From Corydoras sp. C115 (Eukaryota > Chordata > Actinopteri > Siluriformes > Callichthyidae): a stretch of DNA of 64,000 nucleotides. Below the pieces are notes generated by a model, which saw only the letters and a list, made by a program, of their open reading frames with translations, searched no databases and was not told where the DNA came from. The position numbers and the translations under genes are program-made. Every line of letters begins with the position of its first letter. Within the stretch, counting starts at the first letter, position 1. The stretch spans positions 62,001-126,000 of the forward strand of contig JAFMOC010000722.1 in the NCBI GenBank assembly GCA_019802505.1. The letters are read 5' to 3'. Positions 55,676 to 64,000 of this stretch are shown here, piece after piece.

Positions 55676-56057
55676 AGTATGTATCTAATATGTAAAAAGT
55701 CCATATTAGACACTGTATTCTCTGTTCCCCAGTTCCAATGGGTTCAGCAGTAATATTGGTACATTAGCAGACACAGGTATTGAAGGATATGTGCTTTGCC
55801 TAAGGACTTAACTTTGCCTAGCAACTTAACTTTGCTCATTGCTATCTTACACCCCGCTAACAGTCTATTTTCATGCCTTCCACTTACAATGTTTAAATAG
55901 CAACACTGTTTGTGAATATACAGTACCTCCGAGTAGTATTGAACCCTCCTGCAGATTTAAAATCTAAATTTAACAAGTTGCATTCTGGGTGTGGTTTGCA
56001 CCAAACACCTCAATCCTTGTCTCACACCCAAAACAAACCCATGAATAATTAAAAGGA
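55676..56057. other. No gene seen
   Basis: Includes repeated AACTTAACTTTGC phrases at ~55800-55840. No coding evidence. Confidence 0.5.
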
Positions 56058-56067
56058 TTAGTAAATG

Positions 56068-56435
56068 GGAAGGCACAGTGGCTTAGTGGTTAGCATGTTC
56101 GCCTCTCAGTGCTAGGAATTCCCTGTTCTAATCCCAAACTGGGTTTAGTTTCCCTGTTCTCCCCATGTCCATGTGGGTTTCCTCCAGGTTCTCTGGTTTC
56201 CTCCCACAGTCCAAAAACCTGGATCAAGGTCAATTGATTTCTCCAAATTACCCCATATAGAGTGTGTTTGTGTCTGTGTGTCTGTGTGAGTAAGTGTGTG
56301 CCCAGCAAAAGATCGATGCCTTGTCCTGGATGTATCTGCCCAGTGCCCGAAACGTTCTCCCCTGGATGGGCATGGGGAACCCCCCCCCCCACCTAGTACA
56401 AGGATAAAGCAGAAGAGAATGAATGGATGGATGGG
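56068..56435 (+). repeat. SINE-like repeat, full length with target duplication
   Basis: The copy is flanked by TTAGTAAATG at 56058-56067 and 56436-56445. It runs from AAGGCACAGTGGCTTAGTGG to a (GGAT)n tail. The 10 bp duplication shows insertion by a LINE-type mechanism. Confidence 0.92.
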
Positions 56436-56445
56436 TTAGTAAATG

Positions 56446-57278
56446 CCTTTTGAAATTTGTACTTTACCTGTTGTTATGATAGCAGAGACACTGGTGCTGC
56501 ACGGTGCTTGATTGACAGCTTGCTAAAGCCCACTAAAATAGGGTTCTTAGTCAGTAGTATGCATCATTAAAGCCATTTTGAAAAAAATATAATTCATATT
56601 CTACAATATTTTTTTACTTTTAGTAACATTTTTCAAATCCATGTTTTATATTTCTTCTCTGTTGACTTGTCTAAAACTTTCAGACATTAGTAAATCACTA
56701 CATTCCTTGTTAAACCAGTTGTCACAACCAGTGAAGCAGATATTACACATTTTTCTTCGACTTTTTTTGGTAACTGTCCCCCGAACTGATAATTGGCTCT
56801 CAGGTGAATCATGACTTTGGCTAATGAAGGCAAGAGTGTAAAGCTTCTTTCAAGGCCGCATTGTTAGGGAAGATATCTGTGACCCGACAGACAGGAATGT
56901 GAGGAGGTGCAGAGAGATTGCACTCTAGTTTTCCTCACTGCGCTGCATGTACAGTTTTGCCTAATGGGTGTTTTTGCTGTTAATATTTCAGATTTTGTCT
57001 TTTTCTTTGTACACAACCATAATGAGGTGGAGCACCTTCTTGCCAGTACAGTAGAATGCAGGGAACATTCCATTCTAAAGTCACATTGATATTAAGCACA
57101 CCACAGTTCTTCTGGTAAAATTCTCCACGAGATTGATGTGTCACAGACCTACCTTCACATTTGCAAAAAACTAAAGTTGAATCCAAGATGGCAGCATTTA
57201 AGATGGCTTTCAACGTGGCCAAACAGGCTTTCCTTTTGCCACAGCTTGATGTGTGCCAAACTGTTTATACTTATATGA

Positions 57279-57318
<40 letters not shown>

Positions 57319-58077
57319 CACAACCCAGAAGATGTTGAGGATGCACAGGCAAGGAAAGCACCTGTGGGAATGGCGGGCATGTCCTCCAGCAGGGATGCAC
57401 ACCTTGGCCTATTTCTCTCAGCTTTCATGGAGAGCGAACCACATACCTGTGGTCACATGAGAGAGAAAGCCGGCAGGTGCGGTAGCTCTTTGGCATGAAA
57501 GACAGGAAAGGTGCAGAAATCGCCTACTACCAGAATAAAAATTAAGAGAATTAGTATATCCCACGCAATGAATACTATTCCTGTCATTACGAATGCAAAG
57601 TATCACTGACAGGCCCTAAATCAAGCTGCACGGTGTGCAATAGACTGGCCGGCTAAAGATTGCTTAAAATAAAGTCATTGGCCTGTTGAGTGAAACTGTA
57701 AGCAAAGCAAACAGATATTCACTTTTGATAAAGTGTGGACCTGAATTAAAAATCACAGTGTTATTGATCCCACAAAGTTCATTTACATCCAGCAATAAGA
57801 GGATGTCGCTGGATAATTAGAAAATCAACCCAGTTGCACAGAGTGGCAAAACACTAATTGCTCAAAGATCAAATCATGTTAACAACCTACTGGCTCTTCC
57901 AAAAGTGAATGAAAAACAAAGCAGCTCTAAAGCATTCTAAAGCAGCCAATCTTAACATGTTAATATCAGAGTGCCATCTATTGGATCACAGTAAGTGGTT
58001 CTGCAAACTGGTAGAAGTAAAGAAGTGTTTCACAAAACAAAACATTACAAGTTATATAAGTAGTAATAGTATAAAAG
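56446..58077. other. No gene; one (AC)n tract
   Basis: No recognisable protein. An (AC)n microsatellite lies at 57280-57316. Frames near 56864-57222 overlap on both strands without domain signal. Confidence 0.5.
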
Positions 58078-58188
58078 AGCGGCACACTGGCATAGTGATT
58101 AGCAACATTTCAGCGCCGAGAATCTAGGTCCAGAGGAGATCTAGGTGGAATTTCCATGTTCTCCGTGTGTCTACATGGGATTTCTCTG
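58078..58188 (+). repeat. SINE 5' part, split by LTR
   Basis: GCGGCACACTGGCATAGTGA head and body to GGGATTTCTCTG, where an LTR interrupts. The SINE resumes at 59815. Confidence 0.8.
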
Positions 58189-58318
58189 TGTCAACGGCGT
58201 AATAAAGGACTGCGCGAACACAGATCAAAGCAATGCTGTTTATTAGCACCAGGCGAGATTCTGCCAGAGAGCGGAACAACAAAAACAAAGAAACAACAAA
58301 AAATAACAACCATACATA

Positions 58319-59539
58319 CACTCACCGGCCACTTTATTAGGTACACCATTCTAGTAACGGGTTGGACCCCCTTTTGCCTTCCGAACTGCCTCAATTCTTC
58401 GTGGCATAGATTCAACAAGGTGCTGGAAGCATTCCTCAGAGAGTTTGGTCCATATTGACATGATGGCATCACACAGTTGCCGCAGATTTGTCGGCTGCAC
58501 ATCCATGATGCGAATCCCCCGTTCCATCACATCCCAAAGATGCTCTATTGGATTGAGATCTGGTGACTGTGGAGGCCATTTGAGTACAGTGAACTCATTG
58601 TCATGTTCAAGAAACCAGTCTGAGATGATTCCAGCTTTATGACATGGCGCATTATCCTGCTGAAAGTAGCCATCAGATGTTGGGTACATTGTGGTCATAA
58701 AGGGATGGACATGGTCAGCAACAATACTCAGGTAGGCTGTGGCGTTGCAACGATGCTCAATTGGTACCAAGGGGCCCAAAGAGTGCCAAGAAAATATTCC
58801 CCACACCATGACACCACCACCACCAGCCTGAACCGTTGATACAAGGCAGGATGGATCCATGCTTTCATGTTGTTGACGCCAAATTCTGACCCTACCATCC
58901 GAATGTCGCAGCAGAAATCGAGACTCATCAGACCAGGCAACGTTTTTCCAATCTTCTGTTGTCCAATTTCGATGAGCTTGTGCAAATTGTAGCCTCAGTT
59001 TTCTGTTCTTAGCTGAAAGGAGTGGCACCCGGTGTGGTCTTCTGCTGCTGTAGCCCATCTGCCTCAAAGTTCGACGTACTGTGCATTCAGAGATGCTCTT
59101 CTGCCTACCTTGGTTGTAACGGGTGGCTATTTGAGTCACTGTTGCCTTTCTATCAGCTCGAACCAGTCTGGCCATTCTCCTCTGACCTCTGGCATCAACA
59201 AGGCATTTCCGCCCACAGAACTGCCGCTCACTGGATGTTTTTTCTTTTTCGGACCATTCTCTGTAAACCCTAGAGATGGTTGTGCGTGAAAATCCCAGTA
59301 GATCAGCAGTTTCTGAAATACTCAGACCAGCCCTTCTGGCACCAACAACCATGCCACGTTCAAAGGCACTCAAATCACCTTTCTTCCCCATACTGATGCT
59401 CGGTTTGAACTGCAGGAGATTGTCTTGACCATGTCTACATGCCTAAATGCACTGAGTTGCCGCCATGTGATTGGCTGATTAGAAATGAAGTTTTAATGAG
59501 CAGTTGGACAGGTGAACCTAATAAAGTGGCCGGTGAGTG
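58319..59539 (-). mobile_element. Complete Tc1/mariner element (DD36E type)
   Basis: Ends CACTCACCGGCCACTTTATT are inverted copies with one mismatch in 29 bp, flanked by TA (58317-58318, 59540-59541). The 1221 bp length and single intact gene fit an autonomous element. Confidence 0.95.
58351..59391 (-). CDS. Tc1/mariner transposase, intact
   Basis: A 346-residue protein that would cut and paste the element at TA sites in the nucleus. Residues ~1-120 carry paired helix-turn-helix DNA-binding folds (SISETADLLGFSRTTISRVY; TVRRTLRQMGYSSRRPHR). The catalytic domain has Asp155 (WSDESRF), the GGGGVMVWGIF motif at 190-200, Asp246 (QQDNAPCH) and Glu283 (DLNPIEHLW). Counting gives 36 residues between Asp246 and Glu283, the DD36E (Incomer-like) spacing rather than DD34E of Tc1 proper. 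No stop, frameshift or missing catalytic residue is seen. The Met shortly inside the terminal repeat is the natural start and the frame ends close to the other repeat. Expression cannot be judged from sequence. Confidence 0.93.
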   Translation of the reverse strand: MGKKGDLSAFERGMVVGARRAGLSISETADLLGFSRTTISRVYREWSEKEKTSSERQFCGRKCLVDARGQRRMARLVRADRKATVTQIATRYNQGRQKSISECTVRRTLRQMGYSSRRPHRVPLLSAKNRKLRLQFAQAHRNWTTEDWKNVAWSDESRFLLRHSDGRVRIWRQQHESMDPSCLVSTVQAGGGGVMVWGIFSWHSLGPLVPIEHRCNATAYLSIVADHVHPFMTTMYPTSDGYFQQDNAPCHKAGIISDWFLEHDNEFTVLKWPPQSPDLNPIEHLWDVMERGIRIMDVQPTNLRQLCDAIMSIWTKLSEECFQHLVESMPRRIEAVRKAKGGPTRY

Positions 59540-59814
59540 TATATGCGGTGAAAAAACTAACAAAACAAAACTGGCAAACTGCGTAACCCGCGATGATGAC
59601 GATCGCCGACGCAGTAAGTCCAAGACACAGAGAGCACAGGTAGCATGTGAGCGTGATACGACGCGAGGAAGAAACCTGGAAACATAGCTTATAAACACTA
59701 AAACCGGAAATGACAAAATGACAATCAAAACTCCGGAGATGGACAGCGACCCGAGGAAACCGGTGACATTCCTTAACCAGAGTGCACTACAGAGGGAGCG
59801 TGAGTGACACTCTG

Positions 59815-59897
59815 AGTTGTCAGGTTTCCTCCCACAGTCCAAAAACATGGATTCAAGGTGAAGTGGTTGCTCTAAATTGCCCGATATATTGTGTGTG
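59815..59897 (+). repeat. SINE middle part, continued
   Basis: After the target duplication the same SINE resumes with GGTTTCCTCCCACAGTCC and ends at CCCGATATATTGTGTG, where another copy begins. Confidence 0.8.
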
Positions 59898-60225
59898 GGG
59901 CAGCACGGTGGCTCAGTGGTTAGCATGTTCACCTCTCATCACTGGGGATCCAGGTTTAAATCCCAATCTTGGTGGAGATTTCATTTACTCCCCGTGTCCG
60001 TGTGGGTTTCCTCCGGGTTTGAACAATCCAAAACATGGATTCAAGATAAATTGACAGCTTTAAATTACATCTATATAGTCTGCATGTGTGTGTGACTGTG
60101 TCTAACGATAGATTGGCACCCTATCCTGGGTGTATCTGCACCCAAACATTCTCCCCTGGATGGACATGGGGAACCCCCCTAAAGTCCCTAGTAGAGAATC
60201 AAGCGTAAGATAATAAATGAATGGG
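59898..60225 (+). repeat. SINE-like repeat, full length
   Basis: Head GGCAGCACGGTGGCTCAGTGG, B box GGTTTAAATCC, tail GATAATAAATGAATGG. Confidence 0.85.
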
Positions 60226-60322
60226 TAATGTGTGTGTGAATGTGTGAGTGAGTGTGTGCCCAACAATAGATTGGTGCACTGTCCTGGGTGTATCTCTCCA
60301 GCACATTAAATATTCTACCCTG
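60226..60322 (+). repeat. SINE fragment, 3' part
   Basis: GAGTGAGTGTGTGCCCAAC, ATTGGTGCACTGTCCTGGGT and a truncated TTCTACCCTGGA end. Confidence 0.7.
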
Positions 60323-60324
60323 GA

Positions 60325-60462
60325 AACAGCATAACAGGGAGTTTTTTCCTGCCACAATTGCTTTGGCTTGCTCTTTGGGGGTTCAGGCTTATAACACTGT
60401 AAACTGCTTTGTGACAATGTACCATTGTCAAATGTGCCATATAAATAAAATACTTGAACTTG
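60325..60462 (+). repeat. L2-like LINE 3' end fragment
   Basis: CATAACAGGGAGTTTTTTCC, CTTTGGCTTGCTCTTTGGGG and CATATAAATAAAATACTTGA match 34249-34398 in order. Confidence 0.85.
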
Positions 60463-61070
60463 AAATTAGATGGGCATGGGAAACCTACATGTGACCCGAG
60501 TTGAGGATTAGGTGGAAGATAAGGCAACACAGTGGCTCAAACATTATCATATACTTAAACAGTTCTATCACAAATCAGCACTTCATCATCTGTGATGCCA
60601 AAACTTTATTGCAGTAAATGGCAGCACAGCTGGATGAGCAAAGTCTCCAGCTGCAGCTACGGCCACAGCCAGCTTTCTTCTAACATAGCATTAGTGCTGA
60701 GGGACTGAGATTTGGGATTGGCCAACAGACGGAATACATCAGAATCTCCTTTTCATATCAACACACTGTCTGGAGGAACCTGTGGAGATCTTCCAGAATA
60801 TCTCTTTTAATTCTTTTCTGATTTTTTATTCCTCATAGGGTCTATCAGCAATGTTTACCAAGCCTGGTGAATTAGATGCAGCAGTGCTACGAGAGTTTTA
60901 ATCCACAATTCAATTTCTTCCATCCTGTGAGTAACATCTTGTGAACATACAAACTAAAGAGACTTAGTATTATGACTGATGTTAGAAGAAAAATAAGATG
61001 AATGTGAATAATGGAGTGCACAGTATTTAAAAACTCCAGCAGCGCTGCATCTGATCCAATCACATTACCA
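60463..61070. other. No gene seen
   Basis: Mixed sequence with no repeat words; no coding evidence. Confidence 0.5.
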
Positions 61071-61266
61071 TTACCTCACTTTCACAATTCAAATCCGCAC
61101 TTAAAACTCACTGTTCAAACTGGCCTTCTTTATCTGATCGTTTTGTATTTTCTTATTTTAACATACTTTTAATATTGCGTATTATGTATCTTGTTTTATA
61201 ATTAATGCTTATTTGAACTTTTGTAAGGTGTCCTTGAGTGACAGAAAGGTGCCTATAAAATAAAAT

Positions 61267-61318
<52 letters not shown>
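61071..61318 (+). mobile_element. LINE 3' end fragment with (TTA)n tail
   Basis: CAATTCAAATCCGCACTTAAAA reads like the FKSALKTH end of a CR1/L2-type protein (with a frame break), followed by a 3' UTR ending GGTGCCTATAAAATAAAATG and a (TTA)n run at 61271-61318. A related tail occurs at 49171-49201. Confidence 0.55.
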
Positions 61319-61535
61319 GCAAAAGTGCAGTTCACCACATTTATGTCACTGCAGTGCAGAGAATGACCCACCACTCTTGTAATACCTGCTCTTTAGGGGG
61401 CTTGACCATTATCAAACAGAACGAAAGTAGTATAACAAAGTATGGAGAGAAACAGAAAATCTGTAACTCTAAAACTACAAAGTTTATGTATATGGTAATG
61501 ATGCTGATAAAATAGACAATGAATAGTGTTTCTGG
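61319..61535. repeat. MITE-type interior fragment
   Basis: GTCACTGCAGTGCAGAGAATGA, ACCTGCTCTTTAGG and AGAGAAACAGAAAATCTGTA relate to interior words of the MITE region at 38500-39300. Confidence 0.45.
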
Positions 61536-61589
61536 CATTTTTTCTAATTATTCGAAAGTCGGAAAAGGGTGGAAAGCTCTCTCTGGGTT

Positions 61590-61860
61590 GGAGATGACAG
61601 TTGGGAAGTTTACACATCTTGGGATCTTGCTTATAAGTAACGTAATGATGGATCGGCATCTGCATCTGCAGTGATGCGGACTTTCCGTTCCATTGTGTTG
61701 AAGCAGAAGCCGAGTTCTGAAGTTACCAGGCAATCTAAGTTTCTACCCTCACCTATGAGCACAAACACAATACAAGCTGCAGAAATTAGTTGCTGGTCTT
61801 TTCCAGAGGGACTGGGTCATAAATTTCGGGCATTCACTACTCCTAAGCAGTGGTAGATGG
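61590..61860 (+). mobile_element. Degraded LINE reverse-transcriptase fragment
   Basis: GTGATGCGGACTTTCCGTTCC, TTGAAGCAGAAGCCGAGT and TCTACCCTCACCTATGAGCA recall a fish LINE C-terminal region (family phrase VPTLTYG). It has several lesions. Family name not assigned. Confidence 0.45.
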
Positions 61861-61899
61861 CAGTGGTAGTGGTATGAAAGATAGATAATGGATGGACTT

Positions 61900-62034
61900 G
61901 ATTATATTCCATCAATCCATCCATCAACTTTTGCATAATTGTATAACAGGGTTGCGAGTCGATGGGCAAATAGACCCAGGACAGGGCACCAATCTATTGC
62001 TGGACACACACACAATATATTTAGGGCAATTTAA
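61900..62034 (-). repeat. SINE cut by piggyBac insertion
   Basis: AGACCCAGGACAGGGCACCA and ATATATTTAGGGCAATTTAA end at a TTAA where the normal family sequence would continue into GAGCAGCCAATT. Confidence 0.75.
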
Positions 62035-62275
62035 CGCCAAGTGAATCATATTTGATACATGAGTTTTTGAAATCCCTACATAATCAGTGTGATATTTTTT
62101 TTTTTTTAAAACCTGATGTATCAAATCATATACATGTCTTCTACCCCCTGGTGGATTATCTGTGCTCTGCTTGCACCGGAGGACCTTTAATTGAGACATC
62201 CAATATGGCTGCTTTCAACATGTGACTCAACTGGAATTTTGCCTGGACATTTTTGCTAATTTAGTAAAAGTTAAG

Positions 62276-62685
62276 GTAAGAAAAACACTAACATTATTAC
62301 TGATATTTGAGTAGGAGTATTTACTGAATTTATACAACTTAGAATAACTTAATATTTCATAATTTATTTTGTTGTAAAATCGTGTTGAAAATGTGTGTAT
62401 CAAATTTAATACAGCAGGTATATAAGGTAATTTATATGTAAATCATCACTTTATGGAATTTCTTCAATTATGCTGTGCATAAAGCCACACAAACTGTTGA
62501 TTATTAAAATTAACTAATTAAATGTTTTAAATAATATAAGTAGATATATTTAGAGTAGAAAATGAAATATTGATGATGACTATTTGGATGGTTATTGCTA
62601 ATAATTGTCTATTGTTCATTGATTTTCAATAAAAAACTCATTAATTCAGAGAAAAAATACACAATAATTTGTTTTGATGTTTTAG
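62276..62685 (+). other. Predicted intron in 5' UTR of piggyBac gene
   Basis: Donor AAG/GTAAGA at 62276 and acceptor GATGTTTTAG directly before the ATG at 62686. No coding frame precedes it. The prediction rests on splice consensus only. Confidence 0.5.
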
Positions 62686-64000
62686 ATGGCGAAAAAGCAT
62701 AGTGTTGAAGATGTCTTGAAGATGATTTTTGATGGCGATTCAAGTGACCTGGAGCAGTTAGGGGAGGATGATGATAAAGAGGAAGAATGGACTCCTACTG
62801 CAATGTGTACAGAGGAATATTCAAATAGCAGTGATGAGGACCTGCATGATGAAAGTTTTGACCGGACAAGTAGAGAAATTGAGGACCAGACAACAGCGCA
62901 TGAACCAACAACAAATCAGACTGCAAGAAGCAAATCGAAAAAGAGAGAGTATCAGTGGAAAAAGAAACAATTTGAGCCTCCAGCTGTTGAATTTGATTAT
63001 GTGGAGGAAGACTCAGATTACAGGCTGGACTGGACACCATACATGTATTTCAAAAAATTTGTGACTGACGAAATGCTACAGGAGATTGCAGAACAAACAA
63101 ACTTGTACAGTGTACAGAAAGAAGGAAAGTCAGTGAACACAACTGCCAAAGAAATTGAGCAAATTCTGGGTATGTACATGCACATGGGGTTAGTACAGAT
63201 GCCCAATGTTCGAGCCTATTGGGAGATGGAGACAAAACATTCTGCAGTTAGTGATGTGATGCCTCGAGATAGATTTCTAAAATTGCTGACACTGATTCAC
63301 TTTAAGGACAACCTCAGTGTGTCTGATGATGCAAAAAAAGATAAACTGTGGAAACTCAGGCCATGGTTACAAAAACTACGTGAACAGTTTCTTTGCATAC
63401 CTTCTGAGGAATGTCATGCTGTTGATGAAATTATGGTTCCTTTCAAGGGCAAATCACATTTACGTGTCTACATGCCAGCAAAACCTCACAAATGGGGGTT
63501 TAAGATGTGGGGACGTGCAGGACAAAGTGGCTTTCTTTATGATTTTGATGTTTGCCAAGGAGCAGCAAATTCAGATCAATCTAATTCTGAAGTTGGTGCT
63601 TCTGGAGATGTTGTCCTGAAAATGACCTCAACCCTTCCAACAGGAAAAAATCACAAGGTTTTTGCAGACAACTATTTTACATCTGTTCCATTGGTGGAAT
63701 GCTTGAAAGAAAGAGGAATCTACTTCATAGGCACAGTCCGAATGAATAGGATAAAAAACTGCAACATGATGGATGAGAGAGAATTGAAGACAAAGGGAAG
63801 AGGGTCTTTGGATTATAGAGTAAACCAGGATAACACCATTATTGTGAGATGGTGTGACAACAAGGCTGTAAACCTACTCTCTTCTTTTGTTGGCATTGAA
63901 CCACTGGGCACTGTAAAACGCTGGGATAGAAAATCCAAAACTTACATAATGGTTCCCAGACCAGCAATTGTTGAAACATACAACAGGTTCATGGGAGGAG
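62686..64000 (+). CDS. piggyBac transposase (PGBD-like), 3' end outside
   Basis: An open frame of 438 codons to the window edge. The N-terminus is acidic (SSDLEQLGEDDDKEEEW), then a basic patch at 81-94 (RSKSKKREYQWKKK) that may be a nuclear signal. The DDE_Tnp_1_7-type core follows: DWTPYMYFKKF near 112, MPRDRFLKLLTLIHF, Asp247 (HAVDEIMVPFKG), Asp328 (VFADNYFTS) and Asp391 (VRWCDNKAV), the three catalytic aspartates of piggyBac enzymes. No lesion is seen, so the gene could be active or a domesticated PGBD-type gene. Adjacent TTAA and subterminal repeats favour a transposon. The ATG follows a splice acceptor and starts a sensible acidic tail, so I prefer it to downstream Mets. Confidence 0.92.
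   Translation, partial: MAKKHSVEDVLKMIFDGDSSDLEQLGEDDDKEEEWTPTAMCTEEYSNSSDEDLHDESFDRTSREIEDQTTAHEPTTNQTARSKSKKREYQWKKKQFEPPAVEFDYVEEDSDYRLDWTPYMYFKKFVTDEMLQEIAEQTNLYSVQKEGKSVNTTAKEIEQILGMYMHMGLVQMPNVRAYWEMETKHSAVSDVMPRDRFLKLLTLIHFKDNLSVSDDAKKDKLWKLRPWLQKLREQFLCIPSEECHAVDEIMVPFKGKSHLRVYMPAKPHKWGFKMWGRAGQSGFLYDFDVCQGAANSDQSNSEVGASGDVVLKMTSTLPTGKNHKVFADNYFTSVPLVECLKERGIYFIGTVRMNRIKNCNMMDERELKTKGRGSLDYRVNQDNTIIVRWCDNKAVNLLSSFVGIEPLGTVKRWDRKSKTYIMVPRPAIVETYNRFMGG

Larger units (their letters stand above)
58189..59809 (-). mobile_element. Solo LTR containing a Tc1 element
   Basis: It starts TGTCAACGGCG and ends GTGAGTGACA, flanked by the 5 bp CTCTG (58184-58188, 59810-59814). Without the Tc1 insert it is ~398 bp. 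On the minus strand an AATAAA (plus TTTATTA, 58230) lies near the LTR 3' end. Confidence 0.85.
62035..64000 (+). mobile_element. piggyBac-type transposon, runs off window
   Basis: TTAA (62031-62034), the obligatory piggyBac target, marks the left edge, breaking a SINE. Inside it are an 11 bp subterminal inverted repeat, ATTTGATACAT and ATGTATCAAAT (~62049 and ~62118), an untranslated first exon, and a transposase gene. The right end lies outside the window. Confidence 0.8.

Overview
The window reads as intergenic (or long-intron) DNA from a bony fish, most likely a teleost. I find no gene that clearly belongs to the host. The fish signature comes from about 30 copies of a tRNA-headed SINE-like repeat, L2/CR1-type LINE 3' ends, Tc1/mariner elements, a sushi/Tf1-type Ty3/Gypsy element, a piggyBac transposase and many (CA)n, (AT)n and (GA)n microsatellites. 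The species cannot be fixed from the sequence.

Layout. 1-9.7 kb: a DNA element with CACTG ends (1047-3355) carries a broken gene fragment and a nested 1.1 kb solo LTR; several SINE copies follow. 9.77-17.70 kb: a satellite-like block of 14 tandem ~60 bp monomers followed by four ~1.65 kb units, one of them split by a 0.92 kb GC-rich, G-quadruplex-prone insert. 17.7-26.4 kb: SINEs, a faint LTR-element remnant (22.56-22.86 kb) and a dead Tc1 element (23397-24912). 26.92-32.59 kb: a young Ty3/Gypsy element with almost identical 930 bp LTRs but a broken integrase. 32.6-39.3 kb: SINEs, an L2-like LINE 3' end, an LTR/SINE chimera, a likely solo LTR and a Tc1-type MITE. 39.99-41.33 kb and 50.01-53.49 kb: two internally deleted or non-autonomous LTR elements on the minus strand. 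43.34-44.44 kb: an eroded retrovirus-like LTR element. 58.08-59.90 kb: a three-level nest in which a SINE is split by a solo LTR, itself split by an intact DD36E-type Tc1/mariner element. 62.03 kb to the end: a piggyBac element whose transposase is open to the window edge.

The most interesting signal is shared by two unrelated-looking LTR elements (26.9 kb plus strand, 50.0 kb minus strand). In both, the sequence one base inside the 5' LTR is not an obvious tRNA-type primer site; it is a perfect complement (10 and 11 nt) of a segment inside the element's own LTR. In the first element that segment starts 29 bp after a TATA box, where the transcript should begin. In both, the first ATG lies exactly 15 nt after the LTR. 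This is the arrangement of Tf1/sushi self-priming. The second element has no recognisable gag or pol, so it may be a non-autonomous element that keeps only the self-priming leader and LTRs.

Other points of note are the macrosatellite whose units end in the inverted form of the monomer head, the intact transposases at 58.4 and 62.7 kb, and several insertions dated relative to one another by target-site duplications.
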